A DNA stretch of 62,629 bases, from positions 1 through 62,629 of the forward strand of contig JALWRC010000052.1 of assembly GCA_027080725.1 (NCBI GenBank), given 5' to 3'. This document shows positions 16,608-25,360 of this stretch, piece after piece. The DNA comes from Saprospiraceae bacterium (GTDB lineage Bacteria; Bacteroidota; Bacteroidia; Chitinophagales; Saprospiraceae). The position numbers and the translations under genes are program-made. How positions within the stretch are numbered: the stretch's first letter is position 1; each line of letters opens with the position of its first letter. Below the pieces are notes generated by a model that made no database searches, was not told the DNA's origin, and saw only the letters and a list, made by a program, of their open reading frames with translations.

Positions 16608-17894
16608 CTAAGTTTTTCGCTTCTTTTTCTTTGCCGCAGGAAAAAGGATGTTATTCAAAATAAGGCGATATCCCGGAGAATTGGGGTGCAGATTGAGGTC
16701 CGTCTCCGGATCATTGACATAGTGCCGATAATCCTCCGGATCGTGTCCCCCGTAAAAGGTCCAGGTTCCTTGGCCGTAACTTCCGTGAATATACCGCACT
16801 TCATTGGCGGATTTATTCTCCCCAAGAACCAACACATCGCTCTTGACATACTGCTTTTTGAAGGCGGTTGTCTGCCCCATAAACCCTTTGACTGTCCTGG
16901 TGTGATTTTGGGTCAGCATCGTAGGCACGGGGTCCCATTTGGCAGAGAATTCAAACAAGGAGAAATAATCGTTCTTCGGATTGACACGACGCTCTCTATT
17001 ATCGATAGTAGAGTACTCGTATTCCAGCGGATTCAGAATGAGTTGGTAATCCTTAAAGGCAAATCCATTATCGTAATTCAGTTTGCTGTTGGCATTGGGA
17101 TCCATCGGGTCACCGTCGTATATCTCCGCGCAGATATCCACGCCCTCTGCATCCAATGCAATATCATACGTGTCGGTGGCTGAACACATGGCAAACATAA
17201 ATCCGCCTCCTGCCACATACTCCTTTATTCTCTTTGCGACTGCCAGCTTGAGTTGGGATACCTTACTAAAGCCGAGCTCCTTAGCCAACTCTTCCATCCG
17301 TTTCTGATTCTCCCGGTACCACTGATGGGAGTGGTATGCCTGATAGAACTTGCCGTACTGCCCCGTAAAATCTTCGTGATGCAAATGCAACCAATCGTAT
17401 TGAGCCAACTTGTCTTCAAGCACTTCCCTGTCATACACAACATCGTACGGAATCTCTGCGTACGTCAATACCAAAGTCACGGCGTCATCCCAAGGCTGCA
17501 GGCGCTCTCCTTTCATACTAAACTGTGGAGAATATACGGCAATTCTCGGTGCTTTCTCCAATTTGATTGTCTCTTCATTGGCCTCCGGGTCGGCGATTTC
17601 CGCCCGGATGGCTGCAAACTTAGCATTTGAAATGACTTGATAGGTCACTCCCCTTGTCAAACATTCTTTCTCAAAGAGCTTGTTACTCCTAAATGCAAAA
17701 GATCCGCCCCTGTAATTGAGCAACCACCATGCTTCCGCTCCATTGTCTATCACCCAATAGACAATGCCATACGCCTTGAGATGGTTGGCTTGTCTCGTGT
17801 CCATTGGAACGAGGATATAAGAGGCCCGCGTGACAGTTATGATGGTCAAAACCAACACGAGAGCCATAGACATCTTCACAAAAGGGATACGCAT
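16608..17894 (-). CDS. Exported protein of the family often labelled asparagine synthetase B in Bacteroidota
   Basis: A 428-residue protein with an N-terminal signal or anchor (MSMALVLVLTIITVTRA). It lacks the N-terminal Cys2 glutaminase and the ATP-pyrophosphatase domain of true asparagine synthetases, so that common label is not supported. The visible core (KAPRIAVYSP, TLVLTYAEIPYDVVYD, DWLHLHHEDFTGQYGKF, GGFMFAMCSATDTYDIAL, GQGTWTFYGGHDPE) looks like a class I glutamine amidotransferase-like Rossmann fold. The Cys in AMCSAT sits where a nucleophile elbow would be. The tail is basic (KKKKRKT). Function is unknown; an extracytoplasmic, possibly carbohydrate- or peptide-related role is only a guess. 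It appears monocistronic. Confidence 0.75.
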   Translation of the reverse strand: MRIPFVKMSMALVLVLTIITVTRASYILVPMDTRQANHLKAYGIVYWVIDNGAEAWWLLNYRGGSFAFRSNKLFEKECLTRGVTYQVISNAKFAAIRAEIADPEANEETIKLEKAPRIAVYSPQFSMKGERLQPWDDAVTLVLTYAEIPYDVVYDREVLEDKLAQYDWLHLHHEDFTGQYGKFYQAYHSHQWYRENQKRMEELAKELGFSKVSQLKLAVAKRIKEYVAGGGFMFAMCSATDTYDIALDAEGVDICAEIYDGDPMDPNANSKLNYDNGFAFKDYQLILNPLEYEYSTIDNRERRVNPKNDYFSLFEFSAKWDPVPTMLTQNHTRTVKGFMGQTTAFKKQYVKSDVLVLGENKSANEVRYIHGSYGQGTWTFYGGHDPEDYRHYVNDPETDLNLHPNSPGYRLILNNILFPAAKKKKRKT

Positions 17895-17998
17895 AATTTC
17901 TACTTCACTTTGATTCTTCTATCCAACGCCCATCGCTGCCCGTTTGTTTTACCCGATGCGCATCCATCCAAAATAATGCTTTCGCGGCGATGTATATT

Positions 17999-18180
17999 TA
18001 GCCCTGTACGAGCGATAGCATAGAGCAGTATTTATCATATCACCTAACGCGTTTTGGTGATATTTTTGCCCAGTCAAAAAGACTATGTGCTTGAAAAGTG
18101 TTGTATGCAATAATGGTGACAAAACAATGCGCTTGTTCATTCTTGTGCAGTTTGAAATACACACTTTATTATCCCACAAA
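17999..18180. repeat. Interspersed non-coding repeat, copy B (partner at 33549-33757)
   Basis: Starts with TAGCCCTGTACGAGCGA, identical to 33572-33588. It then shares GGTGATATTTTTGC (GGCGGTATTTTTGC in the partner), AGTGTTGT and ACAAAACAATGC in the same order and spacing. A perfect dyad ATATCACC/GGTGATAT followed by TTTTTG lies inside. It occupies the gap before the acyltransferase gene. Confidence 0.7.
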
Positions 18181-18203
18181 GTGCCCGACCAAAAACTAAG
18201 TTG

Positions 18204-18211
18204 TATCTTTG
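18204..18211 (+). promoter_or_regulatory. -7 box TATCTTTG of the acyltransferase operon
   Basis: Exact TAnnTTTG match, 27 bases before the ATG at 18239. Confidence 0.6.
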
Positions 18212-18238
18212 AGCAGTTAATCCATTAAGCTCGACTTT

Positions 18239-19105
18239 ATGCACAACAACAAGGACATGAGTGATACTTCTGCCCCTTCCGGGAGCATTGCACAGATTAT
18301 AGATATCGACAACGTAATCAGACAAAAGAACCCCAGACTTGCCGGGATGATTCCGGGCTTTGTCTTGTCCTATATCAAAAGAATAGTACATCAGGACGAT
18401 GTCAACTACGAGCTCTCGACATTTAAGCATCTGGGAAGTATAGATTTTTGCAAGCATGTCATCTATGACAAGTTCAACATTGGCACCGGTTCGGAAGGCT
18501 TGGAAAATATTCCAAAGACAGAAGGAGCCATCTTAGTCGCCAATCACCCATTAGGAGGTATGGATGCACTTGCCTTGGTCATTGAATTATCAAAGGTACG
18601 TCAAGATTTTAAGTTTGTTGTCAATGACATCTTGCTTCATCTCCCCTCTTTAAAGCCCATTTTCAAAGGAGTGAACACCATGGGCAAGACCTCCAAGGAA
18701 GCCCTGCATGCGCTTAATGCCCTGTTTGCATCCGACGAATTAACCGTCATTTTTCCTGCCGGGCTCGTCAGCCGAAAACAAAAAGATGGCGTGATCCGGG
18801 ACCTTGGGTGGCGCAAAACCTTCGTCACCCAAGCCAAGAAGCACAACAAAGCGGTCATCCCGGTATTTATCGATGCCCCTCCGCTATCCAAGCGGTTTTA
18901 CGGTATTAATAAATGGAGGCAAAAACTGGGTATTAAAGCCAACTTAGAGTTGTTTTACCTTGTAGATGAACAGTATCGCCTGAAGAACAAACATATTGAC
19001 ATTCATTTCGGGGCCCCTATCCCACCTGACACCTTTGACCGCTCAAAAACAGACAAACAGTGGGCAGAATGGGTGAAAGAACGAATGTATGCGCTCAAAT
19101 CTTAG
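18239..19105 (+). CDS. glsA: PlsC-like 1-acyltransferase (probable glycine-lipid O-acyltransferase)
   Basis: A 288-residue acyltransferase. The family catalytic motif HX4D is present as NHPLGGMD, followed by the second block FPAGLVSR and a hydrophobic ILVAN strand, as in lysophospholipid acyltransferases of the OlsA/PlsC group. It is followed 105 bases later by an N-acyltransferase of the OlsB/GlsB type. In Bacteroides the GlsA/GlsB pair makes glycine lipids: GlsB N-acylates glycine with a 3-hydroxy fatty acid and GlsA adds the second acyl chain to the hydroxyl. That role is inferred from family and pairing, and ornithine or serine lipids are the alternative product. The start could also be Met7 (18257). 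Confidence 0.8.
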   Translation: MHNNKDMSDTSAPSGSIAQIIDIDNVIRQKNPRLAGMIPGFVLSYIKRIVHQDDVNYELSTFKHLGSIDFCKHVIYDKFNIGTGSEGLENIPKTEGAILVANHPLGGMDALALVIELSKVRQDFKFVVNDILLHLPSLKPIFKGVNTMGKTSKEALHALNALFASDELTVIFPAGLVSRKQKDGVIRDLGWRKTFVTQAKKHNKAVIPVFIDAPPLSKRFYGINKWRQKLGIKANLELFYLVDEQYRLKNKHIDIHFGAPIPPDTFDRSKTDKQWAEWVKERMYALKS

Positions 19106-19210
19106 GCCTTTCATTCGCGAATCCTTTTCATCTACCCCAATTTCCAAATTTCATATTTCCATTTATCTTTACGCTTTTATTTTAACACAAAAAGTTATTT
19201 CATTCGACCT

Positions 19211-20086
19211 ATGGCCGACCATTTCATATCAGAACTTACCCCTGAACGACTTGTAAAATACACTTCGAAAGGAGATAATGAAATTTACATTGTCAATCAT
19301 CATAATGCCCCCCTCGTCATGCGGGAAATCGGACGGTTGCGGGAGATTTCGTTTAGTGATGCGGGAGGAGGAACGGGTAAGGAATTGGATATCGACGAGT
19401 TTGACACCTCCGACAATTGTTACGATCAACTCATCGTATTCAACCCCAACTCCAAAGAGATAATCGGTGGTTACCGGTTTATCAATGGAGATCGTGCAAT
19501 TGTAGATGGGAAGATCCAGCTCTCCACGGTGCATTACTTTGACTTTTCAGAGCGCTTTGTCACCGAATTCCTGCCAAAGACCATCGAACTTGGCCGATCC
19601 TGGTTGCGCCCCGAATATCAATCGGCCAAAAACTTTAAAAAAGGGTTATACGCTTTGGACAATATCTGGGAAGGACTCGGCGCTATCGTCTCCCTCTACC
19701 CGAACATCGAGTACTTCTTTGGCAAAATCACGATGTATCCCTCATACAACCGGGATGCCAGAGATATCTTACTGTCATTTATGCACAAATATTTCCCTGA
19801 CCCCGACCATCTCGTCGTCCCCAAAGAGCCCATGACCTACGAGGATAGAACCGCACTCTTTGATGGCCTAGAATACAAAGAGGCCTTTAGAAAAGCCAAC
19901 AAAGCCGTACGCTCCAAAGGGGAAATCATCCCACCCCTCTTTAATATTTACATGAACCTCTCCCCTACCATGCGCCTTTTTGGAACGGCACTCAACAATG
20001 ACTTTGGGGAAGTCGAGGAATCGGCCATTATGATTACCATTGGCGATGTATATCCGGACAAAAAAGAGCGTTATGTAGGGATTTAG
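19211..20086 (+). CDS. glsB: GNAT-fold N-acyltransferase (probable glycine-lipid synthase subunit)
   Basis: A 291-residue protein of the hemolysin/OlsB-like acyl-ACP N-acyltransferase family. Typical blocks are REIGRLREISF, GGYRFINGD, ELGRSWLRPEYQ and the central LWEGL-like DNIWEGLGAIV. By family it transfers a 3-hydroxyacyl chain from acyl carrier protein to the amino group of an amino acid; in Bacteroides GlsB the acceptor is glycine. It is paired with the upstream O-acyltransferase, so both steps of an aminolipid pathway are adjacent. The second codons overlap a copy of the 13-mer motif (19218-19230, 12/13). A partial -7-like TATCTTTA lies upstream at about 19164, so it may also be transcribed alone. 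Confidence 0.83.
   Translation: MADHFISELTPERLVKYTSKGDNEIYIVNHHNAPLVMREIGRLREISFSDAGGGTGKELDIDEFDTSDNCYDQLIVFNPNSKEIIGGYRFINGDRAIVDGKIQLSTVHYFDFSERFVTEFLPKTIELGRSWLRPEYQSAKNFKKGLYALDNIWEGLGAIVSLYPNIEYFFGKITMYPSYNRDARDILLSFMHKYFPDPDHLVVPKEPMTYEDRTALFDGLEYKEAFRKANKAVRSKGEIIPPLFNIYMNLSPTMRLFGTALNNDFGEVEESAIMITIGDVYPDKKERYVGI
19218..19230 (-). other. 13-mer motif copy (12/13)
   Basis: Reads GATATGAAATGGT on the minus strand, inside codons 3-7 of the N-acyltransferase gene. Confidence 0.6.
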
Positions 20087-20169
20087 CCCTAAAACCGACC
20101 ATGCCCAACACCTATAAAATGCTATTATATGCATTAGCACTTTCCCGACAGGAAGGGGGTAATTATTAT

Positions 20170-20182
20170 GGCATGAAATGGT
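20170..20182 (+). other. 13-mer motif copy (12/13), intergenic
   Basis: Reads GGCATGAAATGGT, in the gap between the acyltransferase operon and the large T9SS gene. Confidence 0.65.
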
Positions 20183-20351
20183 AGGCAACCTGTATATAAT
20201 ATTGAACCTCTTCCGTCAATACATAATAATCTGGCCATCCATATCGCAAGGCAAATCAAACAAACTCTTATTCTTGTAGTGTAAGAATTATACCATGTAC
20301 TTGCATTCAAAAAAATGTAATATCTTAGTACCTGAATTTAAGCATTTCCAT

Positions 20352-23300
20352 ATGACGAAATCTTTACTTATTCGGACACTGCAGGCTTTTGCTCTGTTTC
20401 TCTCGTCCATCTCACTTGTGGGGCAAAACTGTTCCGACGGGGGACACGACACTACGGTATGTGGGTATAACATCCAATTGACGGGGACGCCTGCCCCCGG
20501 CACCTGGAGATATGTTTGCCGGGCAGATACCGCCCCTGCCTCCATATTCAACACCAATGGAAAAGGCATCATCTCTGTAACAAAATGCGGGATTTATCAC
20601 TTCACCTACCAAGGAAGCGGATGTACAAATACAGACACAGTAGAGGTTAATTTTTTGAATCCGGATCACTTTATCACCCAAATTAATTACGACATCGCCC
20701 TGGGGTATGATAAAGTCGAATGCCATGAGAGTTCTCCGGATACTTGCGGCAACAGGCGTTTGGTAAAAGGACAGAACCCGCCCCTACCCCAGTGGGATTT
20801 TACCCTATTCGGCACCTGCACCGGGACAAAAACCGAGGCTTTGGTCAATGGATTTGATTCTTCCACTTGCTTGGCTTCCGGAATTAATCTTCAGCAAAAA
20901 CCCATCCTATCTAGAGGGGGGCGCCATTGGTCTCCCACCCAAAATGTTCTTGTCCGGCTTGACAACAATCTACAAGTCGAGCAAAACATCTTTGTCAGCT
21001 TCTTGCAGATACTGACCAACTCTCTGGAGAACCAATTTAGAGATAGTTGTGATATCAACCTTTCCTGTCCTGAGTATACTAAAACTTGTATTGACACTTT
21101 TTACGATACTGTATTTTTGTCTATCCCTGTGCGCATCGGTGGACACTGGACCTTTATCGGTCAAGGAGGTGCTGTTGGTTTAGACACCTCAAGCGATATC
21201 ATCATCAACTCGAAGCCCTATCATCTCTATGTCAAACCCTCTGCAAGATATTACGGGCCCGATGATATCTATTTTGAGCTTTGGGAGGATGACAACGGGC
21301 GAGATATCAATATCGACACGGCACTACAAGCGGATGTGTATTGGGTGGAAGATTGGATATACGACACCATTATGCGCGTAATCCCCCGTTATGAAATACA
21401 TGATGGATGCCTGAACTGTGGCTTTGTGGATAGAGCGTATGGACGGATGATTATCCCGCCCATACCTACTACTTCATGCAATACGTTACTCCTCAGCTTC
21501 ACCTCGACCCCTCAAATCAGCATCCCAAAGGATACGGCTATTTGCGATGGAGAGATACTCGTTTTAGACCCTGGACCTTTTACCACCTACAAATGGGACA
21601 ACAGAATCACTTCGAGGTATCGCAGTGTTATCGACTCTGGCACCTACTCCGTAACTGTCACCTCACCCAATGGCTGTCGCGACTCTGCCGATACCCATGT
21701 TGCCTTTGCATCCAAGCCAGATATTACCATTCATCGTTTGGACTCGACCTCATCTATTTGTACCGGGGACGCAATCCAACTAAAAGTCACCGACCTTGCC
21801 AAAAGCAAAATTATGTGGTCCACGGGAGACACTTCAAGAATCATCACGGTTTCCGCCGACAATTACAATGTGCATTGGGTCAACCTAATCGATTCCAATG
21901 GATGTGTAGCACAGGATACTTTTGTATTTGTCGGGCAAAGTCCTCGTATCGATATCGATGCAGGTCCCGATTTGGCCCTCAATTGCTCCGTCCGGGAGGT
22001 CCATCCCTCCATCGATAGCCAAACGATAGCGTTATTATACAATTTTGGATGGGAAGGCCCAGGAATTGACTCTTCTACTTCCATGGACACCCTGCCGGCA
22101 ATTGACTCGAGTGGCCAATTTATACTCTTTGCGCTTGATACCGCTACCGGTTGTCTGGCTCGAGATACTATTATTGTTTCACTTGATACGGCACATCCTG
22201 CCCATATTGACTTCGGCCCGCTCGCCTTGGATTGCCTGACAGATTCCATCCTTTTAAATGCAAGAGACTCTACCATGCCTGGCAACGCACTCCAATGGTC
22301 CGGCCCCGGAATTGATTCAACCAATAAAAATGCCTCTGTCCTCAACGTCAAGGACTCAGGTACCTACCTGCTTGAAATCTGCAATCCGGTAAATACGTGC
22401 TGCACAATAGATTCATTTTATGTCCTTTCCTATCATTTCATGCCTGAAGCAAAAGCCGGTCCCGATAAGAGTATCGGATGTATGGATAGCAGCATTCGGA
22501 TTGGGGATACCACGAGTGTGCTTTCCGCACATACGGAAGTGCATTGGGAGGGGGACGGCCTTTTGCCGCCCACAGATACCCTACCCGTATCGGTAAACAA
22601 AGGCGGTGAATTTGTTCTTACGCTCATCGACACCCAAAGCCACTGTATCGATCAAGATACCGTACTCGTGTTGGCGTCTGAGATTCGCCCTATTGCTGAT
22701 GCGGGAGCGGATCAACAGCTGAGTTGTGAGCACCCTACCGTAGAATTGGACGGCAGCCAATCCCAATACGCTGCAAGTGCTAAGCTCGAATGGGCAGGAC
22801 CGGATATTAAGCCCTCCAACCGCTCCCAACAACGGGTAACGGTCTCCAAAGCGGGCACCTATATCTTATCCATACAAGACACCATAAGCGGCTGTACTTC
22901 TATGGACACCGTCGTCGTCACCGGCAATGTCCTGCTCCCTAGAATCGATGCCGGCAAAGATAAAATCATCACCTGTGTCATAGCGACCACCACCTTGAAA
23001 GGACTGGTATTCAACCCCAATAACAAACAAAAATACCATTGGTCCGGACCCGGAATTACTCCAAAGAATCAAGCCCAACTCCAACCTGAAGTAAGCAAAG
23101 AAGGCAAATACTACCTCACGGTCACCGATACTGTTTCCGGCTGCTTTGCGCTGGACTCCGTAGAAGTCATCGGCATCTTCAATCCTGCAACCATACAAAT
23201 CAAGGGGGACCTCTCTATTAATTGTCTTAAAAAGTCTGTGAGATTGATTGGAGAGATCAATGATTTGCACCCGAAGGCATCTTTTGTATGGATGGGGCCG

Positions 23301-24686
23301 GGCATCACTCCACAAAATCAAAACAACTTGGTGGTGGATGTTGATTCCGCTGGTACTTATATCTTGAAGACAAAGTATCCCAATGCCATTTGTAACCGCT
23401 CTGACTCTGCAATCGTAAGCATTGATACGACTCCTCCAATCTTTAGTGTCCCGGATTCAGTCACGATTGATTGTCGTACGAATGCGGCTATCATAGAATT
23501 GGTTGCCAACGACTCTAATGAAATCAAACGTTTATTGTGGAGCACCAACCACGGCTTCGAATACCTAAAGAAACCATGGAAAATACTCGTCAGGCAAGAG
23601 GATACAGCCAACATCTATATATTGGGTACCAATCAGTGCAGTAAAACGACCCGGGTCATCATCAAAGATTGGGGTCATTTCGATATAGAGCTTGCAGCGG
23701 AGAATTCGTGTCCTCAAACCGCTACCGGGCAAATCAAAGTAACAACCTCGCCAATCAACAATGCTCCATACAGCTACAGTCTGGACAGTATGACTTACCA
23801 ATCCTCACCGGTATTATCCCCATTGCCCGCCGGCTTTTACCGCGTCTTTGTCAAAGATAAAAATGGATGCATCCTCTCTAAGGAGATACAGTTGGACAGT
23901 TTTCCACCAATCCGGATTAATATCCAAACTATGACCTCGTGCGACGATCCACCCACGGGGAAAATCATCATTACCACCCGGCCCAAAGGCCAACCGGTGT
24001 CCTACACCATAACCAATTCTATGGATTCTTTGACCAATGTTTTCGGGATTTTTGACAGCATCCCCGGAGATCAAACCTACCGCATCATGGTTCGGGACAC
24101 CAACGAATGTCTATCCTCCGGAGAGGTATATGTCAATGAAGCCGCCAATTTTACGCTGGCGCCAAGAGATACGATCTATTATTGTAACGAACCATATCTC
24201 GTGTTGGAAGTGGATGAAGAGGCCTTGCCTGATGACGTACATTACAATTGGGGAACCTCAAACGATACGCTCGCTAAAAAGACGGTACCTGCTACAGATT
24301 ATGAATATGCCGTAACGGTCTCCAACTCTTGCAATAGTCAAACTAAGTTGTTTGTGATTTTATCTGACAAACTCAAAATCGACACCATAGGCGACCTTCC
24401 CTTAGCCTTCACTCCAAATGGGGATAATGTCAATGACAAATTTGGCCTAATTCTCTCTCCCTCCGCTACAAAGCAAATCGTAGAATATCAACTCTCGGTG
24501 TTTAACCGCTGGGGAAAGCTAATCTTTGAGTCCAAGGATATCGAGAAACGTTGGGATGGCATGTACAATGGGAAACCACTCCCTATGGATACATACTTGT
24601 ATGTCATCCAACTAACTTTAAATGGATGTGGTAGCCGGCCGACTCAATCCAAGCAATTTAAGGGAGATGTCATCTTAATCAGATGA
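20352..24686 (+). CDS. Giant secreted Ig-like repeat protein with T9SS type B (CHU_C) C-terminal domain
   Basis: About 1444 residues. The start is taken at 20352 (MTKSLLIRTLQAFALF), which gives a signal peptide ending VGQ; the frame is open back to 20295. An N-terminal part of about 390 residues is Cys-rich. The middle holds about seven or eight Ig/PKD-like modules of roughly 85-100 residues with recurring C-x-x-x-DT, AG-x-D, WSGPGI or WAGPDI, and GTY-x-L. Many Cys pairs suggest disulfides outside the cell. The C-terminus (FTPNGDNVNDKFGL, FNRWGKLIFES, WDGMYNGKPLPMDTYLYVI) is the gliding-motility-type CHU_C domain, a type B T9SS signal. By family it is a surface adhesin or matrix protein, and its ligand is unknown. 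It is monocistronic. Confidence 0.9.
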   Translation: MTKSLLIRTLQAFALFLSSISLVGQNCSDGGHDTTVCGYNIQLTGTPAPGTWRYVCRADTAPASIFNTNGKGIISVTKCGIYHFTYQGSGCTNTDTVEVNFLNPDHFITQINYDIALGYDKVECHESSPDTCGNRRLVKGQNPPLPQWDFTLFGTCTGTKTEALVNGFDSSTCLASGINLQQKPILSRGGRHWSPTQNVLVRLDNNLQVEQNIFVSFLQILTNSLENQFRDSCDINLSCPEYTKTCIDTFYDTVFLSIPVRIGGHWTFIGQGGAVGLDTSSDIIINSKPYHLYVKPSARYYGPDDIYFELWEDDNGRDINIDTALQADVYWVEDWIYDTIMRVIPRYEIHDGCLNCGFVDRAYGRMIIPPIPTTSCNTLLLSFTSTPQISIPKDTAICDGEILVLDPGPFTTYKWDNRITSRYRSVIDSGTYSVTVTSPNGCRDSADTHVAFASKPDITIHRLDSTSSICTGDAIQLKVTDLAKSKIMWSTGDTSRIITVSADNYNVHWVNLIDSNGCVAQDTFVFVGQSPRIDIDAGPDLALNCSVREVHPSIDSQTIALLYNFGWEGPGIDSSTSMDTLPAIDSSGQFILFALDTATGCLARDTIIVSLDTAHPAHIDFGPLALDCLTDSILLNARDSTMPGNALQWSGPGIDSTNKNASVLNVKDSGTYLLEICNPVNTCCTIDSFYVLSYHFMPEAKAGPDKSIGCMDSSIRIGDTTSVLSAHTEVHWEGDGLLPPTDTLPVSVNKGGEFVLTLIDTQSHCIDQDTVLVLASEIRPIADAGADQQLSCEHPTVELDGSQSQYAASAKLEWAGPDIKPSNRSQQRVTVSKAGTYILSIQDTISGCTSMDTVVVTGNVLLPRIDAGKDKIITCVIATTTLKGLVFNPNNKQKYHWSGPGITPKNQAQLQPEVSKEGKYYLTVTDTVSGCFALDSVEVIGIFNPATIQIKGDLSINCLKKSVRLIGEINDLHPKASFVWMGPGITPQNQNNLVVDVDSAGTYILKTKYPNAICNRSDSAIVSIDTTPPIFSVPDSVTIDCRTNAAIIELVANDSNEIKRLLWSTNHGFEYLKKPWKILVRQEDTANIYILGTNQCSKTTRVIIKDWGHFDIELAAENSCPQTATGQIKVTTSPINNAPYSYSLDSMTYQSSPVLSPLPAGFYRVFVKDKNGCILSKEIQLDSFPPIRINIQTMTSCDDPPTGKIIITTRPKGQPVSYTITNSMDSLTNVFGIFDSIPGDQTYRIMVRDTNECLSSGEVYVNEAANFTLAPRDTIYYCNEPYLVLEVDEEALPDDVHYNWGTSNDTLAKKTVPATDYEYAVTVSNSCNSQTKLFVILSDKLKIDTIGDLPLAFTPNGDNVNDKFGLILSPSATKQIVEYQLSVFNRWGKLIFESKDIEKRWDGMYNGKPLPMDTYLYVIQLTLNGCGSRPTQSKQFKGDVILIR

Positions 24687-24715
24687 CAAGTTGTGGCAAA
24701 ATATTCAAATTACCG

Positions 24716-24723
24716 TAACTTTG
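24716..24723 (+). promoter_or_regulatory. -7 box TAACTTTG before the exonuclease-like gene
   Basis: Exact TAnnTTTG match, 19 bases before the ATG at 24743. A TTG at 24691-24693 is a possible -33 element. Confidence 0.6.
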
Positions 24724-24742
24724 TCGCACGAAACAACCGCTT

Positions 24743-25333
24743 ATGCCAAACTACCTCATTTTTGACACCTCTGCCAATGGAAAGCCGCGCAATTGGCAAC
24801 GACCTGCAGATGATATTTTCAACTGGCCACGCATGATTCATATCGCATGGGAGATGTACGACAACGACCAAAAGCTCATCAAAAAGGAAGACCACATCAT
24901 CCAACCGGTGGGGTTTACTATTTCCGAAGAAACTGCGACTAAACACGGCGTCACTCAGGAAATGGCTGAAGAGCAGGGAGTAGATATCAAGGGTGTTCTG
25001 ATGCAGTTTAAGGAAGACGTCGACGCCTCCGATGTTATTCTGTCGCACAATTTAAGATTCAATGAGAACGTCGTCGGGGCCGAATTTGTGCGCGCCAACA
25101 TCCGGCACAATTTGCATATTTCGGACAAGTACTGTATGATGGAAGAAGGTACTTATTTTTGCCGGATTCCCGGCACCAAAGGACGATATAAGTGGCCCAC
25201 CCTAACCGAGTTGTTTCAAAAATTGTTTAAAGGGAAATACGAAGGATCCGGCAATGCCACCAATGATGTATTGGCGACTTCCGCATGTTTCTTTCGTCTC
25301 TTGAACGCCGGCCAATTGGAAGACATGTTCTAA
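24743..25333 (+). CDS. DnaQ-like 3'-5' exonuclease-fold protein with a degenerate active site
   Basis: A 196-residue protein that aligns by eye with the Bacteroidota DEDDh exonuclease family (LIFDT at the N-terminus, NWPRMIHIAWEMYD, KHGVT, KWPTLTELFQKLF). Three of the five catalytic positions are altered. The DxE of motif I is DTS (Asp8, Ser10 in place of Glu). The Asp of motif II is Asn107 (SHNLRFNENV). The general-base His of motif III is Gly170 (GSGNATNDV). Only Asp8 and Asp175 remain. The frame is intact and carries a good promoter, so this is not a simple pseudogene. It could be a non-catalytic DNA-binding or regulatory protein. It is the first gene of a tight rightward cluster with the TMTC/TPR gene and recN. 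Confidence 0.85.
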   Translation: MPNYLIFDTSANGKPRNWQRPADDIFNWPRMIHIAWEMYDNDQKLIKKEDHIIQPVGFTISEETATKHGVTQEMAEEQGVDIKGVLMQFKEDVDASDVILSHNLRFNENVVGAEFVRANIRHNLHISDKYCMMEEGTYFCRIPGTKGRYKWPTLTELFQKLFKGKYEGSGNATNDVLATSACFFRLLNAGQLEDMF

Positions 25334-25360
25334 CCTAAAATCAGGAATCAAGCCTTCATT

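Larger units (their letters stand above)
17895..18238. other. Divergent intergenic region
   Basis: Gap of 344 bases between divergent genes. It holds repeat copy B (17999-18180) and the -7 box at 18204-18211 for the rightward operon. No further gene is seen. Confidence 0.5.

Noticed and set aside
18044-18068. Intrinsic terminator or sRNA end inside repeat copy B (ATATCACC/GGTGATAT with TTTTTG)
   Set aside because: The partner copy at 33.6 kb does not keep the dyad well, and no upstream promoter for an sRNA was recognised. Kept only as a property of the repeat.
20352-24686. CRISPR-like or tandem DNA repeat in the giant Ig-like gene
   Set aside because: The repeats are at protein level (Ig-like modules) with diverged DNA, not regularly spaced identical DNA units.
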